In this document: piece by piece, positions 42,089 to 53,507 of the stretch
Numbering within the stretch: position 1 is the first letter of the stretch
How the letters are laid out: each line of letters begins with the position of its first letter
Assembly: GCF_040448685.1 (NCBI RefSeq)
Contig: NZ_CP159290.1
Span: 1,798,001 to 1,862,000, forward strand
From: Cellulosimicrobium sp. ES-005
GTDB lineage: Bacteria; Actinomycetota; Actinomycetes; Actinomycetales; Cellulomonadaceae
Length of the DNA stretch: 64,000 nucleotides
Direction of reading: 5' to 3'
Translations under genes and position numbers: made by a program
The notes under the pieces: model-generated
The model's input: the letters and a program-made list of their open reading frames with translations, nothing else
What the model was told of the DNA's origin: nothing
The model's database searches: none

Positions 42089-42324
42089 CGTCTGCTCCAC
42101 TTCGTCGGATGGTGCTGGCACGACACACCGGTGAGCGCTGTCATGTCTCCCGACCCGCCGGCCGTCCGTCGCCGGGTCGCTTCCTGCACGCCGTCGGGTC
42201 CCGCGGCCGCATCGTCGCGGCGGAGGTCCGCACGGGTCGCGCGCGCGGTCGGTGGCGGCCCCTCGACCGCCGCGTCCTGCTCTCCGTCCGGCTCGAGCTG
42301 CACGTCCGTGCGCGCGACCCTCGC

Positions 42325-42354
42325 AGCGTAGGGAAGGCGCTTTCCGAGTGTCAA
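42325..42354 (-). promoter_or_regulatory. Promoter of the sugar dehydrogenase with a LacI-type operator in its spacer
   Basis: On the minus strand TTGACA (42349-42354), an 18-base spacer and TACGCT (42325-42330). The spacer contains GGAAAGCGCCTTCC (42332-42345), 12 of 14 bases palindromic around a central CG, like carbohydrate-responsive LacI operators. The transcript would carry about a 230-base leader before ATG at 42088, in which I see no riboswitch. Confidence 0.65.
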
Positions 42355-42406
42355 GGGATACGCGCTCGCGCAACGTCGCGGGGCCGCGGCGCGGACGGCC
42401 GACGGG

Positions 42407-42916
42407 TCAGCGCCCGAGGATGCGCGCCTTCTGCTCCGCGAGCTCGGTGTCCGTGAGCACGCCCTGGTCGCGCAGCGCCGCGAGCTCGCGGAGCTGGGCG
42501 ATCTTCGCGTCCATCGCCGAGACCGGCGACTCGTCGTCGACCGCCTGCGGACCCAGGTCCGCCACGACCGCGAGGAGGCCCGCCAGGTCGGTGTCCCGGA
42601 GCCGGTAGGAGGTGAGGGACCCCGGCAGGGCCCGGCCGACGTCGCGCAGCATCTCCTGGACCAGCGCGCCCACGGGGCCACGGACGACGACCTCCACGTC
42701 GGCCCGCTGCCCGGGCGCCGCGGTGCGCAGCTCGAGGAGCTCGAGACCGAGCGCGGCGAGACGCTGGAGCAGTCCGTAGAGCGCGGCCTGGTCGCGCACG
42801 GTCGCCTCGAGCAGCGTGCACTCCGCGGTCCGCCGCACCCCCAGCTCGGCCAGGTCGGCAGCAGGGAGCGCCACCGGGCCCAGCACCGTCACCTCGACCA
42901 TCGTCGTGCCGTCCAT
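42407..42916 (-). CDS. SHOCT-domain protein
   Basis: 169 residues. The C-terminal segment AKIAQLRELAALRDQGVLTDTELAEQKARIL is a SHOCT motif, a short bacterial oligomerisation element. The N-terminal part (MVEVTVLGPVALPAADLAELGVRRTAECTLLEATVRDQ) is a mixed alpha/beta domain I cannot name (possibly DUF6325). ATG at 42916 with GGGAGAGG upstream is preferred to 42994. It diverges from another SHOCT gene at 43104. Confidence 0.78.
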   Translation of the reverse strand: MDGTTMVEVTVLGPVALPAADLAELGVRRTAECTLLEATVRDQAALYGLLQRLAALGLELLELRTAAPGQRADVEVVVRGPVGALVQEMLRDVGRALPGSLTSYRLRDTDLAGLLAVVADLGPQAVDDESPVSAMDAKIAQLRELAALRDQGVLTDTELAEQKARILGR

Positions 42917-43103
42917 GTGCCTCTCCCGGCTCGCCCACGTCGCCCCAGGATGCGCGTGGACCGGGCGACGCGGATCACCCGGTGCGGGTGGCACCCGGGT
43001 GGGTGCGCCGGGCGACTACCCCCGGCGGGTGAGCACCGGTGGCGCCCCGCGACCCACAGTGGGAGCATCGCGAACGTTCGCGACCTGAGACGAGAGGTGC
43101 CCG

Positions 43104-43487
43104 ATGGACGGCTTCTGGGACTGGTTCTGGCTCATGGTGTGGTGGTTCTTCTTCATCGCCTACCTCGTCGTGCTGTTCCAGATCGTGGCCGACCTTTTCC
43201 GCGACAGGGCGCTCAGCGGCTGGTGGAAGGCGCTGTGGGTCGTCGCCCTGATCGTCGTCCCGTACGTGTCGGCGCTGGTGTACGTCATCGCCCGGGGGCG
43301 TGGCATGGCCGAGCGGCACGCCGAGGAGGACCGCGCGCGACGTCAGGTGATGGACGACTACGTCCGGGCGACCGCGGGCACGGGCCGCTCGCCCGCGAGC
43401 GAGATCGCGGACGCGAAGGCGCTCTACGACGCCGGGACGATCGACGCGGACGAGTTCGCGCGCCTCAAGGCGCGGGCGCTCGCCTGA
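43104..43487 (+). CDS. SHOCT-domain membrane protein with PLDc_N-like helices
   Basis: 127 residues. Two transmembrane helices (WDWFWLMVWWFFFIAYLVVLFQIV and WWKALWVVALIVVPYVSALVYVIA) flank RDRALSGWWKAL, as in phospholipase-D-nuclease N-terminal-like proteins. A SHOCT motif closes it (SEIADAKALYDAGTIDADEFARLKARAL). GAGAGGTGCCCG precedes ATG. The next gene begins 11 bases after its stop, so they share a transcript. Envelope role suspected. Confidence 0.82.
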   Translation: MDGFWDWFWLMVWWFFFIAYLVVLFQIVADLFRDRALSGWWKALWVVALIVVPYVSALVYVIARGRGMAERHAEEDRARRQVMDDYVRATAGTGRSPASEIADAKALYDAGTIDADEFARLKARALA

Positions 43488-43497
43488 GGGGCCGGGG

Positions 43498-44946
43498 ATG
43501 ACCGACCAGAGCGAGCCCGCGCCGGGGACCGGGTCGGGGACCGCGACCGACGACGTGGCGGCGCGCCTCGCCGCGCTGGAGCGCGAGAACGCGGAGCTGC
43601 GGCGCCGGCTCGGGGAACGGCCGTCGCCGGGTGGCGGGGCCGGCCAGGGCGCGGGCGCCGAGGCACCGACGGCCGCGCGCCACCCCCGGCGCCGCCTGCG
43701 GGCCGTGGCGTGCGCCGTGCTCATCACCCTGGGGGCGCTCCTCGCGCCGCTGGGCGCGGTCTCGGCGTGGGCGCAGCGCGAGCTGACCGACACCGACCGG
43801 TACGTCGCGACCGTCGGTCCGCTCGCCGCGGACCCGGTCGTGCAGTCCGCCGTCGCGGGACGCCTCACCGAGGAGGTCATGTCCCGCATCGACGTCGGGG
43901 CGCTCGTCGACGACCTCGTCGGAGGGCTGGAGGAGCGGGACGTCCCGCCGCGCGCGACCCAGGCGCTCGCCGCGCTCGAGGCGCCGCTCCAGAGCGGCGT
44001 CGAGTCGCTCGTGCACGAGACCGCGACGCGGCTCGTGGAGAGCGACGCGTTCGAGGGCGCCTGGCTCCAGGCGAACCGCGTGGCGCACCAGCAGCTCGTC
44101 TCGGTCATGCGCGGCGAGGACGGAGACATCCTCCAGGTCGACGACGGCCGCCTCAGCATCCAGCTCTCCGGCCTGATCGACCTGCTCAAGGAGCGGCTCG
44201 TCGACCGCGGGCTGGACGTGGCCGCACGCATCCCGTCGGTCGACGCGACGTTCACCATCGCCCAGTCCGCCGAGCTCGTCATGCTCCAGAACCGGTACGC
44301 GCAGATCGTCACCCTCACGACGTGGCTGCCGTGGGTCGTGCTCGGGCTGCTCGCCGCCGGGGTCCTCGTGGCGAACCGGCGGTCGCGTGCGCTCGTCGTC
44401 GCCGGGCTCGTGCTGACGGGGGCCATGGTCGCCCTGGGCGTCGGCCTCGCGGTCGCGCGCGGCCTGTACCTCGGGGCGCTCTCCGGGCAGGTGCTGCGGC
44501 TCGACGCGGCCGAGGTGGTGTTCGACCAGGCGGTCGGGTACCTGCGCCTCACGCTGCGGACCGTGGGGGTGCTCGGCCTCGTCGTCGCGCTCGCCGCGTA
44601 CCTCGGCGGACCGAGCGAGTCCGCGCGCAGCCTGCGTGCGGGGCTCGGGCGCCTGGGCGCCACCGTGCGCGGCTGGGGCGAGGGTCGCGGGGTCTCGGCG
44701 GGTCCGGTGGGCGACTGGCTCGGGCGGCACAAGACGTTCGTGCGCGTCGTCGTCATCGGCGTCGCGGCGCTCGTCCTCCTGCTCGCCGGCTCGCTCACGC
44801 CGGGCCTCGTGGTCGGTGTCGCGCTCGTCGCGGGTCTCGTGCTCGTCGTGGTCGAGATCCTCGCCCGACCACCCGCGGTCGCCGCGCCGACGGGCTCGTC
44901 CGTGAGCGGAGCCGTCGACCCGGGGACCGGGGCCGGGCCGGCCTGA
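43498..44946 (+). CDS. Large membrane protein of unknown function
   Basis: 482 residues. A predicted short coiled coil (VAARLAALERENAELRRRLGE) precedes a signal-anchor helix (LRAVACAVLITLGALLAPLGAVSA). A 200-residue external domain (LTDTDRYVATVGPLAADPVVQSAVAGRLTEEV...) follows, then three pairs of helices near 275-300, 300-325, 345-365 and 415-460. The external motif with DTDRYVATVGPLA is typical of an actinobacterial membrane family without known role. The Pro/Gly-rich tail is disordered. Confidence 0.78.
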   Translation: MTDQSEPAPGTGSGTATDDVAARLAALERENAELRRRLGERPSPGGGAGQGAGAEAPTAARHPRRRLRAVACAVLITLGALLAPLGAVSAWAQRELTDTDRYVATVGPLAADPVVQSAVAGRLTEEVMSRIDVGALVDDLVGGLEERDVPPRATQALAALEAPLQSGVESLVHETATRLVESDAFEGAWLQANRVAHQQLVSVMRGEDGDILQVDDGRLSIQLSGLIDLLKERLVDRGLDVAARIPSVDATFTIAQSAELVMLQNRYAQIVTLTTWLPWVVLGLLAAGVLVANRRSRALVVAGLVLTGAMVALGVGLAVARGLYLGALSGQVLRLDAAEVVFDQAVGYLRLTLRTVGVLGLVVALAAYLGGPSESARSLRAGLGRLGATVRGWGEGRGVSAGPVGDWLGRHKTFVRVVVIGVAALVLLLAGSLTPGLVVGVALVAGLVLVVVEILARPPAVAAPTGSSVSGAVDPGTGAGPA

Positions 44947-44992
44947 CGGCCGTCCGCCCCGCGCTCGCCCTGCGCCTCCCGGGACCCGGGAA

Positions 44993-44998
44993 TAGCCT
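44993..44998 (+). promoter_or_regulatory. Leaderless-type -10 box before the LuxR regulator
   Basis: TAGCCT, six bases, then ATG at 45005. The same arrangement is seen at 33437 and 55303. No ribosome site lies between. Confidence 0.5.
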
Positions 44999-45004
44999 GC
45001 CCTC

Positions 45005-47665
45005 ATGACCTCGGTCGAGCCACGCGCCGAGCACGAGGACGTCGCGCGGTCCGACGCCTTCGAGGTGCTGCGTGCCCGGACCGCGGTCCCGGCGCTCCCC
45101 GCCTCGACGCTTCCTCGCCCCGGGGTCGAGGCGCTCGTCGGCGCCGCGGTGGCGCGGCGCCTGACGCTCGTGTCCGCCGGCCCGGGCTGGGGCAAGACCA
45201 CCGCCGTGGCGCGGTGGGCGCGCGGCGGCACCGGGCAGCGGGTCGCGTGGCTCACCCTGGAGCCGTTCGACGACAAGCCCGCGGCGTTCTGGGCGGACGT
45301 CCTCTCCGCGCTCCGCGCCGCGGGCGCGGTCCCCCCGGGGCACCCGCTCGAGACGCTCGTCGTCCCGCCCCGGCTCTCGTCGGCGCTCCTGCGGCGCGTC
45401 CTCTCCGCGGTCGAGCAGCTGCCCGAGCCGGTCGTCCTCGTGCTCGACGACTTCCACCACGCGGCGCGCCCCGACGTCGCGGCGACAGTCGACGACCTCC
45501 TGCGCTACCCGCTGCCCCTGCATCTCGTCGTGCTCACGCGCGTCGACCCGCTGGTGCGGCTGCAGCGGTTGCGCGCGCAGGGCGAGGTCGCCGAGGTCGG
45601 TGCCGCGGACCTCGCGTTCGACGCCACGTCCGTCACGACGCTCGCGGCGTCCCACCGCCGACCGCTGTCCCCGGCCGCGGTGGGCCGCGTCCTCGACGAG
45701 ACCGGCGGCTGGGCGGTCGGCGTCCGCCTACGGGTCGAGGCGGACGACGCCGCGAGCCGCGCGCGCGCCGACCGCTCGGCGGCGGAGTTCCTCCTGGCCG
45801 AGGTCCTCGACCGCCAGGAGCCGACGGTCCGGCGCTTCCTCCTCCGCACGAGCGTCGCCTCGGCCGTGTGCGCCGACCTCGCGTCGGCCCTCGACCCGGG
45901 GGCGCCGGCAGAGCGGCTGCTCCCGGGCCTGGCCGCGGCCGACGGCTTCGTCACGGCGGCGGGCGAGCGCCGCACCTGGTACCGGTACCACCCGCTCCTG
46001 CGCGAGATGCTCCTGAGCCAGCTCCGGGCCGAGGACCCTGCCTGCCTCCGCGACGCCCACCGGGCGGCGGCCCGCTGGTTCGCGCGCGACGGCGAGGCGG
46101 TGCAGGCCCTCGAGCACGCGGCCGCCGCCGAGGACTGGACCCTCGTGGGCGAGGTCTTCGTGGAGGGCACGGCCGCCCAGCTCGCGGGCCCCCACCGCGA
46201 TACCGTCGCGGACGTCCTGCGGCGCGTGCCCTACGCGACGATCGGCGTCGACGCGCGGCTGCACCTGTGCGCGGGCGCGCTGGCGTACGTCGACGAGCGG
46301 TACGACGCCGCCCGTCGGCACGTCGCGACGGCGCGCGACCTCCTCGACCCCGTCGAGCAGCCGGCCGCGGCCGTGCTCCTGGAGCTGCTCGACGCCTCGA
46401 TCGCGCGCGCGACGGGCGACGTGCGCGCCCTCGCGACGGCGGCCGGCGCCGCCCTCGCGACCGCGGACGCGGCGCCGTACCCGTTCCCGGCGCTCGACAC
46501 CTACCGCAGCCTCGCGCAGGCCCACCGCGCCGCGGGCCTCGCGTGGTGCTCGGTGGGCACCGAGCCGGCGACGGCCTCGTTCCCGCTCGCACCGCCTCCC
46601 GGTCGCGACTGGCGGGCGCCCCAGCTCTTCGTCCTCGGGGCGCGGGCAGCGGCGTCGCTCCTCGCGGTCGCGGAGGGCCGGCTCGACGAGGGGGAGGCGG
46701 CCGCGCGCTCGGTGGTCGCGGAGGCCGAGCCCCGGGGCTGGGACGGGTACGCCCACGCGCGCCCGGCGCACGCGGCCCGGGCGTGGGTGCGGTACCTGCG
46801 TGCGTCGGACTCCGCCCTCGACCGCGAGCTCGCGCACGCGCTGGCGGCCGACGCCGGGGGCCGCGAGCCGGCGTCCGAGGCGGCCGTCCGGCTCCTCCAG
46901 GCCCTCGCGGCGGCGGACCGCGGGCACGCCGGGGCCGCGCGGCACGCGCTGGTCGCGGCCGACCACGCGCTCGGGCCCGTCGCGACGCCGCCGGTGCTCG
47001 CCGACCTGTGGGTCCGGGCGACCGCCGCGGTCCGCCTGCTCGACGACGGGACGCAGCCCGCGCTGCCGGTGCGCGTCCGGCGGGAGGGGCTGGGCACGGC
47101 CGCCGTCGTGGCCGTGTGCGGCGCGCGCGAGCTGCTCGCCACGGGGCGGACCGGGGCCGCGCTGCGCGCGGTCGCCGGGCTCGTGGACGCGGGGGAGGAC
47201 GAGGTGGACGGCGTCGTGCGGGTCGAGGCGGCGCTCGTCGAGGCGTCCGCCCTGGCGCGGGCGGGCACCCGCCGCGTCGAGGTCCCGTTGGCCCGCGCCC
47301 TGGACCTCGCCGCCGTCGAGCAGGTCGCGCGCCCGTTCCTCACCCTCGTCGTGCGCGAGCTGCGTCCGGCGCTCGCCCGCGCGGTCACGGCACGCGACGA
47401 CGCGCTCGCCGGGCGGCTGCGCGCCCACCTCGACCCGGCGGACCGGGCGCCGGAGCCCGCCCCGCTCGTCGAGCCCCTCACGGAGCGCGAGCTGGCGATC
47501 CTCGCCGTGCTGCCCTCGATGGCCAGCAACGTCGAGATCGCCGAGGACTTCTTCGTCTCGGTGAACACCGTCAAGGCGCACCTCAAGTCGGTCTACCGCA
47601 AGCTCGGCGTGAGCTCGCGTCGCGACGCGGTCCGCCGGGGCCGCGAGCTCGGCGTCGTGCCCTGA
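45005..47665 (+). CDS. LAL-type (MalT-like) LuxR-family ATP-dependent regulator
   Basis: 886 residues. A Walker A (SAGPGWGKTTAVARW) near residue 60 and Walker B-like VVLVLDDFHHAARPD near 150 mark the STAND NTPase module. A long alpha-helical repeat region (about 360-800) follows. The C-terminus (LTERELAILAVLPSMASNVEIAEDFFVSVNTVKAHLKSVYRKL) is the LuxR DNA-binding domain. MalT-like regulators oligomerise on an inducer sugar or peptide and activate operons. The target is not obvious. It converges with the P-type ATPase gene, 10 bases apart. Confidence 0.9.
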   Translation: MTSVEPRAEHEDVARSDAFEVLRARTAVPALPASTLPRPGVEALVGAAVARRLTLVSAGPGWGKTTAVARWARGGTGQRVAWLTLEPFDDKPAAFWADVLSALRAAGAVPPGHPLETLVVPPRLSSALLRRVLSAVEQLPEPVVLVLDDFHHAARPDVAATVDDLLRYPLPLHLVVLTRVDPLVRLQRLRAQGEVAEVGAADLAFDATSVTTLAASHRRPLSPAAVGRVLDETGGWAVGVRLRVEADDAASRARADRSAAEFLLAEVLDRQEPTVRRFLLRTSVASAVCADLASALDPGAPAERLLPGLAAADGFVTAAGERRTWYRYHPLLREMLLSQLRAEDPACLRDAHRAAARWFARDGEAVQALEHAAAAEDWTLVGEVFVEGTAAQLAGPHRDTVADVLRRVPYATIGVDARLHLCAGALAYVDERYDAARRHVATARDLLDPVEQPAAAVLLELLDASIARATGDVRALATAAGAALATADAAPYPFPALDTYRSLAQAHRAAGLAWCSVGTEPATASFPLAPPPGRDWRAPQLFVLGARAAASLLAVAEGRLDEGEAAARSVVAEAEPRGWDGYAHARPAHAARAWVRYLRASDSALDRELAHALAADAGGREPASEAAVRLLQALAAADRGHAGAARHALVAADHALGPVATPPVLADLWVRATAAVRLLDDGTQPALPVRVRREGLGTAAVVAVCGARELLATGRTGAALRAVAGLVDAGEDEVDGVVRVEAALVEASALARAGTRRVEVPLARALDLAAVEQVARPFLTLVVRELRPALARAVTARDDALAGRLRAHLDPADRAPEPAPLVEPLTERELAILAVLPSMASNVEIAEDFFVSVNTVKAHLKSVYRKLGVSSRRDAVRRGRELGVVP

Positions 47666-47675
47666 CCCGGAGCCC

Positions 47676-50435
<2,760 letters not shown>

Positions 50436-50536
50436 CGTGGGCTCCTCTCCGGCGCTCGGCACCACGGTCGCAGCGGACCCGGGGCGGAGCCTCACCCGTC
50501 GGGGGTGAACGCGGCGGCGACGGAGAGCGGTGCCGC

Positions 50537-51208
50537 TCAGCGGCGGGAGCCGACCAGGCCGCTCTCGTAGGCGACGATCACGGCCTGGACGCGGTCCCGG
50601 ACCCCGAGCTTGGCGAGGAGGTTGCCCACGTGCGTCTTGACCGTCGTCGACGACAGCACGAGGCGCTCGGCGATCTCGGCGTTGGACAGGCCGTCGGCCA
50701 CGCACCGCAGCACGTCGAGCTCGCGGGGCGTGAGCGACCGCAGGCGCGGGTCGACGCCGTCGTCCGCCGGCCGGTCCCCGACGGGCAGGTGCGGGGCGAA
50801 GAGGTCGAGCATGCGGCGCAGCACCCGGGGCGCGACGACCGAACTCCCTGCCGCGACGGTACGGATCGCCTCGACGAGGTCGTCCGGGCGGGCGTTCTTC
50901 AGCAGGAACCCGCTCGCGCCCGCGCGCAGCGCGGCGAACGCGTACTCGTCGACGTCGAACGTCGTCAGCACGAGCACGCGCGTCGCGGGGTGCTCCGCGA
51001 CGACGCGTCGCGTCGCCTCGATGCCGTCCATGCCGGGCATCCGGACGTCCATGACGACGACGTCCGGGGCGAGCGCCGCGACCTGGTCGAGCGCCACCCG
51101 GCCGTCGGACGCCTCGCCGACCACCTCGAGGTCGGGCTCCGACTCGATCACGAGCCGGAAGCCCATCCGCAGGAGCGCCTGGTCGTCCACGAGCAGCACG
51201 GTCGTCAC
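50537..51208 (-). CDS. NarL/LuxR-type response regulator
   Basis: 223 residues. The receiver domain (VLLVDDQALLRMGFRLVIE) has the phosphorylated Asp in VVMDVRMPGMDG, a Thr in LTTFDVDEYAF and Lys in GFLLKNARPDDL. The C-terminal LuxR domain is LTPRELDVLRCVADGLSNAEIAERLVLSSTTVKTHVGNLL. The GTG at 51208 overlaps the kinase stop (GTGA). It would act with the adjacent kinase, most likely on the ABC genes upstream. Confidence 0.93.
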   Translation of the reverse strand: MTTVLLVDDQALLRMGFRLVIESEPDLEVVGEASDGRVALDQVAALAPDVVVMDVRMPGMDGIEATRRVVAEHPATRVLVLTTFDVDEYAFAALRAGASGFLLKNARPDDLVEAIRTVAAGSSVVAPRVLRRMLDLFAPHLPVGDRPADDGVDPRLRSLTPRELDVLRCVADGLSNAEIAERLVLSSTTVKTHVGNLLAKLGVRDRVQAVIVAYESGLVGSRR

Positions 51209-52650
51209 GGGAGCCCTCCGTCGTCCTCGTCGTACGGCCGGTCGTGCGGCCGGTCCCACGGCGCGTCCCGCCCGGACCACGGGAGGACGACCCGCACGAC
51301 CCACCCACCCTCGGGTCGCGGGCCGGCCTCGACGCTGCCGCCGAGCAGGGCCGCGCGCTCGCGCATCCCGACGATGCCGCGACCGGTCCCGCCGCCCGTG
51401 CCTGGCCGGGTGCCGCCGGAATCGCGGACCTCGACCTCGACGACGTCCGCGCCGCGCCGGACCTCGACCTCGGCCGTCGGAGCACCGGGCGCATGCCGCA
51501 GGACGTTCGTCAGCCCTTCCTGCACGACCCGCACGACCGCGAGCCGGAGCGAGGTGTCGTCCGGGAGCGGGACGTCGAGGCCGGTCGCGGTCACCGGGAC
51601 GCCCGCGGCGCGGAACCGTGCGACGACGGCCGCGAGGTCCGTCCCGGTCGGCTCGGGCCGCCCGTCCGGCGCCACGGGCTCCTCGTCGCCGGGGTCGAGC
51701 GCACCGAGGACGCGCTGCATGTCGGTCAGCGCCTCGCGCCCCGTCCGGGAGAGCTCCCGCAGGGCCTCGCGCGAGCGGTCGGGTGCACGGTCGAGCGCTG
51801 CGCCCGCGCCGTCGGACAGCGCGACCATCACCGAGACGCTGTGGGCGACGACGTCGTGCATCTCGCGGGCGATGCGGGTGCGCTCGGCCGCGCGGGCGAG
51901 CGCGGCGCTCTGGTCGCGGTCCCGCGCCATGGCCCGGTAGCGCTCCGTGAGGTCCTCGGCGTGGAGCCGACGGGCGCGCGCGCCGGAACCCGTGGCCATG
52001 CCGAGGAGCAGGAGCGCGAGCAGGAGCGAGACGGACGCGGACCGGCGGCCGGGGGAGAAGGGTGGCTCGGCGAGGTCCCGCACGGGATCGCCGTCCGGTG
52101 ACACGACCGGGTCGCTCCAGAGCAGGATCTCGGCGAGACCGATGTCCTGCCACCACCAGATCGCCACCGTGACGACGGCGAGCACCGCCGCGCACGTCAG
52201 CCACGCGGTGCGCGGCGGGCGGGAGGCCGCCACGGCGTGGACCGCGCACGCGAGGCACACCCCGAGCACTCCCAGCACGCCCGCGGTCGCGAGCGAGGCG
52301 ACGGCCAGCGCCGTGAGCGCGGCCGCGACGACGAGCGGTCGCGCGCGGCGGGCGAGCAGGAGCGTCGCCCCGAGGACGGCCCCGGCGAGCCACGCCGTGA
52401 CGACCATCTGGGCGACGGGCTCGTCGGGCCGGAAGAGGCCGAGCCCGGTCGACCCCTCGACCGTCGCGAGCCCGAGGACCGCGGTGACGAGCCCGAGCGC
52501 CACGACGCCGGCGACGAGCGCGGCGTCGGCGGCCCGGGGGTGCTCCTCGACCAGCCGGCCGAGCGGCCCGCGCCGCTGGACGTCGGTCTCGGTGAGCGCG
52601 CCGCCGTCGGTCGTCCCGCGCGCGGACGTGGCGGGGGACGGCAGGGGCAT
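51205..52650 (-). CDS. Sensor histidine kinase (HisKA_3)
   Basis: 481 residues from ATG 52650. Several N-terminal transmembrane helices (LVTAVLGLATV, VAQMVVTAWLAGAVLGATLLL, ALAVASLATAGVLGVLGVCLACAVHAVAA, WLTCAAVLAVVTVAIWWW) precede the dimerisation helix with the phospho-acceptor His in RIAREMHDVVAHSVSV and an ATPase domain (VRVVQEGLTNVLRHA, GRGIVGMRERAALLGG). Start 52650 has GGGAGAG eight bases upstream; ATG at 52695 would extend 15 residues and overlap the upstream gene without a ribosome site. Confidence 0.88.
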   Translation of the reverse strand: MPLPSPATSARGTTDGGALTETDVQRRGPLGRLVEEHPRAADAALVAGVVALGLVTAVLGLATVEGSTGLGLFRPDEPVAQMVVTAWLAGAVLGATLLLARRARPLVVAAALTALAVASLATAGVLGVLGVCLACAVHAVAASRPPRTAWLTCAAVLAVVTVAIWWWQDIGLAEILLWSDPVVSPDGDPVRDLAEPPFSPGRRSASVSLLLALLLLGMATGSGARARRLHAEDLTERYRAMARDRDQSAALARAAERTRIAREMHDVVAHSVSVMVALSDGAGAALDRAPDRSREALRELSRTGREALTDMQRVLGALDPGDEEPVAPDGRPEPTGTDLAAVVARFRAAGVPVTATGLDVPLPDDTSLRLAVVRVVQEGLTNVLRHAPGAPTAEVEVRRGADVVEVEVRDSGGTRPGTGGGTGRGIVGMRERAALLGGSVEAGPRPEGGWVVRVVLPWSGRDAPWDRPHDRPYDEDDGGLP

Positions 52651-52681
52651 GGGCCCACTCTCCCATCCGTGCCGGTCCACG

Positions 52682-53506
52682 TCAGGTGACGTCATGGCGC
52701 CGCAGGCGGTACCCCGCCGCGACGAGGAGCGCGGCGGCCCACGCGGCGAGCACGAGGCCGGCCGTCCACGGGCCGACGTGCGGGCCCAGCGTCGTCGCGT
52801 CGAGCGCGGCGAGCCGCTCGTCGGCCTGGAGGAGCCGCGCCCCGGCGCCCGGGAGGAGGGAGCGTGCCGTGTCGGCGACCCGGCCGGGGTTCGTGGCGAG
52901 GAGGTGGTCGAGCACGACGACCAGGACGACCCCGGCGACGAGCGCGGCGTCGGGTCGGCGCAGCAGCGCCCCCAGCCCGAGCCCGACGAGCGCGACCCCG
53001 GTCTGGTAGAGCACGAACCCGACCAGGAGCCTCGCCGTCTCCGGGTCCGCGACGTCCAGCACCAGCCCGGTCGCCGCGCGCTGCCCGGCGGTCGCCGCGA
53101 GCGCCGCGCCGAGCGCGACCGCGGCCGTGAGGGCCGCGACCGTCGTCGTGACGAGCGCCTGGGCCACGAGCACCGGGACCCGCCGGGGCACCGCGACGAA
53201 GGTGACGCGCGCCGTGCCGGTGCGGAACTCGCCCGCGCCGGTCGTCGCGCCCAGCACGAGGAACCCGAGCTGGGTGAGCACGTACCCGGCGACGGCCACG
53301 GGCGCGCCGGACGCGCCGTCGTCGGGCCGGGCGAACAGGCCGAGCGCCCAGGCGCTCGCGGCCGACGCCGCGACCGTCGCGAGGGCGAGCCAGCCCGTCG
53401 CGCGCAGGCTCGTGAGCTTGTCCCACTCGGCCGCGAGCACCCGGCGGAGGGTCACCGGTGAGCGGCTCGCGGGCGGGGCGGCGGGCGTCTGCGTCGTCGC
53501 GGCCAC
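52682..53506 (-). CDS. ABC exporter permease
   Basis: 274 residues. AEWDKLTSLRATGWLALATVAASAASAWALGL at the N-terminus is the ABC-2-like start shared with the neighbouring permease (SEWTKLTSLRSSWW), so the two probably arose by duplication. About six hydrophobic helices. GTG start at 53506 follows the other permease stop by one base. Probably forms the membrane pore with the ATPase at 54374. Confidence 0.85.
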   Translation of the reverse strand: MAATTQTPAAPPASRSPVTLRRVLAAEWDKLTSLRATGWLALATVAASAASAWALGLFARPDDGASGAPVAVAGYVLTQLGFLVLGATTGAGEFRTGTARVTFVAVPRRVPVLVAQALVTTTVAALTAAVALGAALAATAGQRAATGLVLDVADPETARLLVGFVLYQTGVALVGLGLGALLRRPDAALVAGVVLVVVLDHLLATNPGRVADTARSLLPGAGARLLQADERLAALDATTLGPHVGPWTAGLVLAAWAAALLVAAGYRLRRHDVT

Positions 53507-53507
53507 G

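Noticed and set aside
42089-42324. Riboswitch in the 230-base leader of the sugar dehydrogenase
   Set aside because: No conserved aptamer core or alternative terminator stem could be recognised.
50492-50508. Hairpin TCACCC/GGGTGA before the P-type ATPase
   Set aside because: Only six base pairs; too weak to call terminator or operator.
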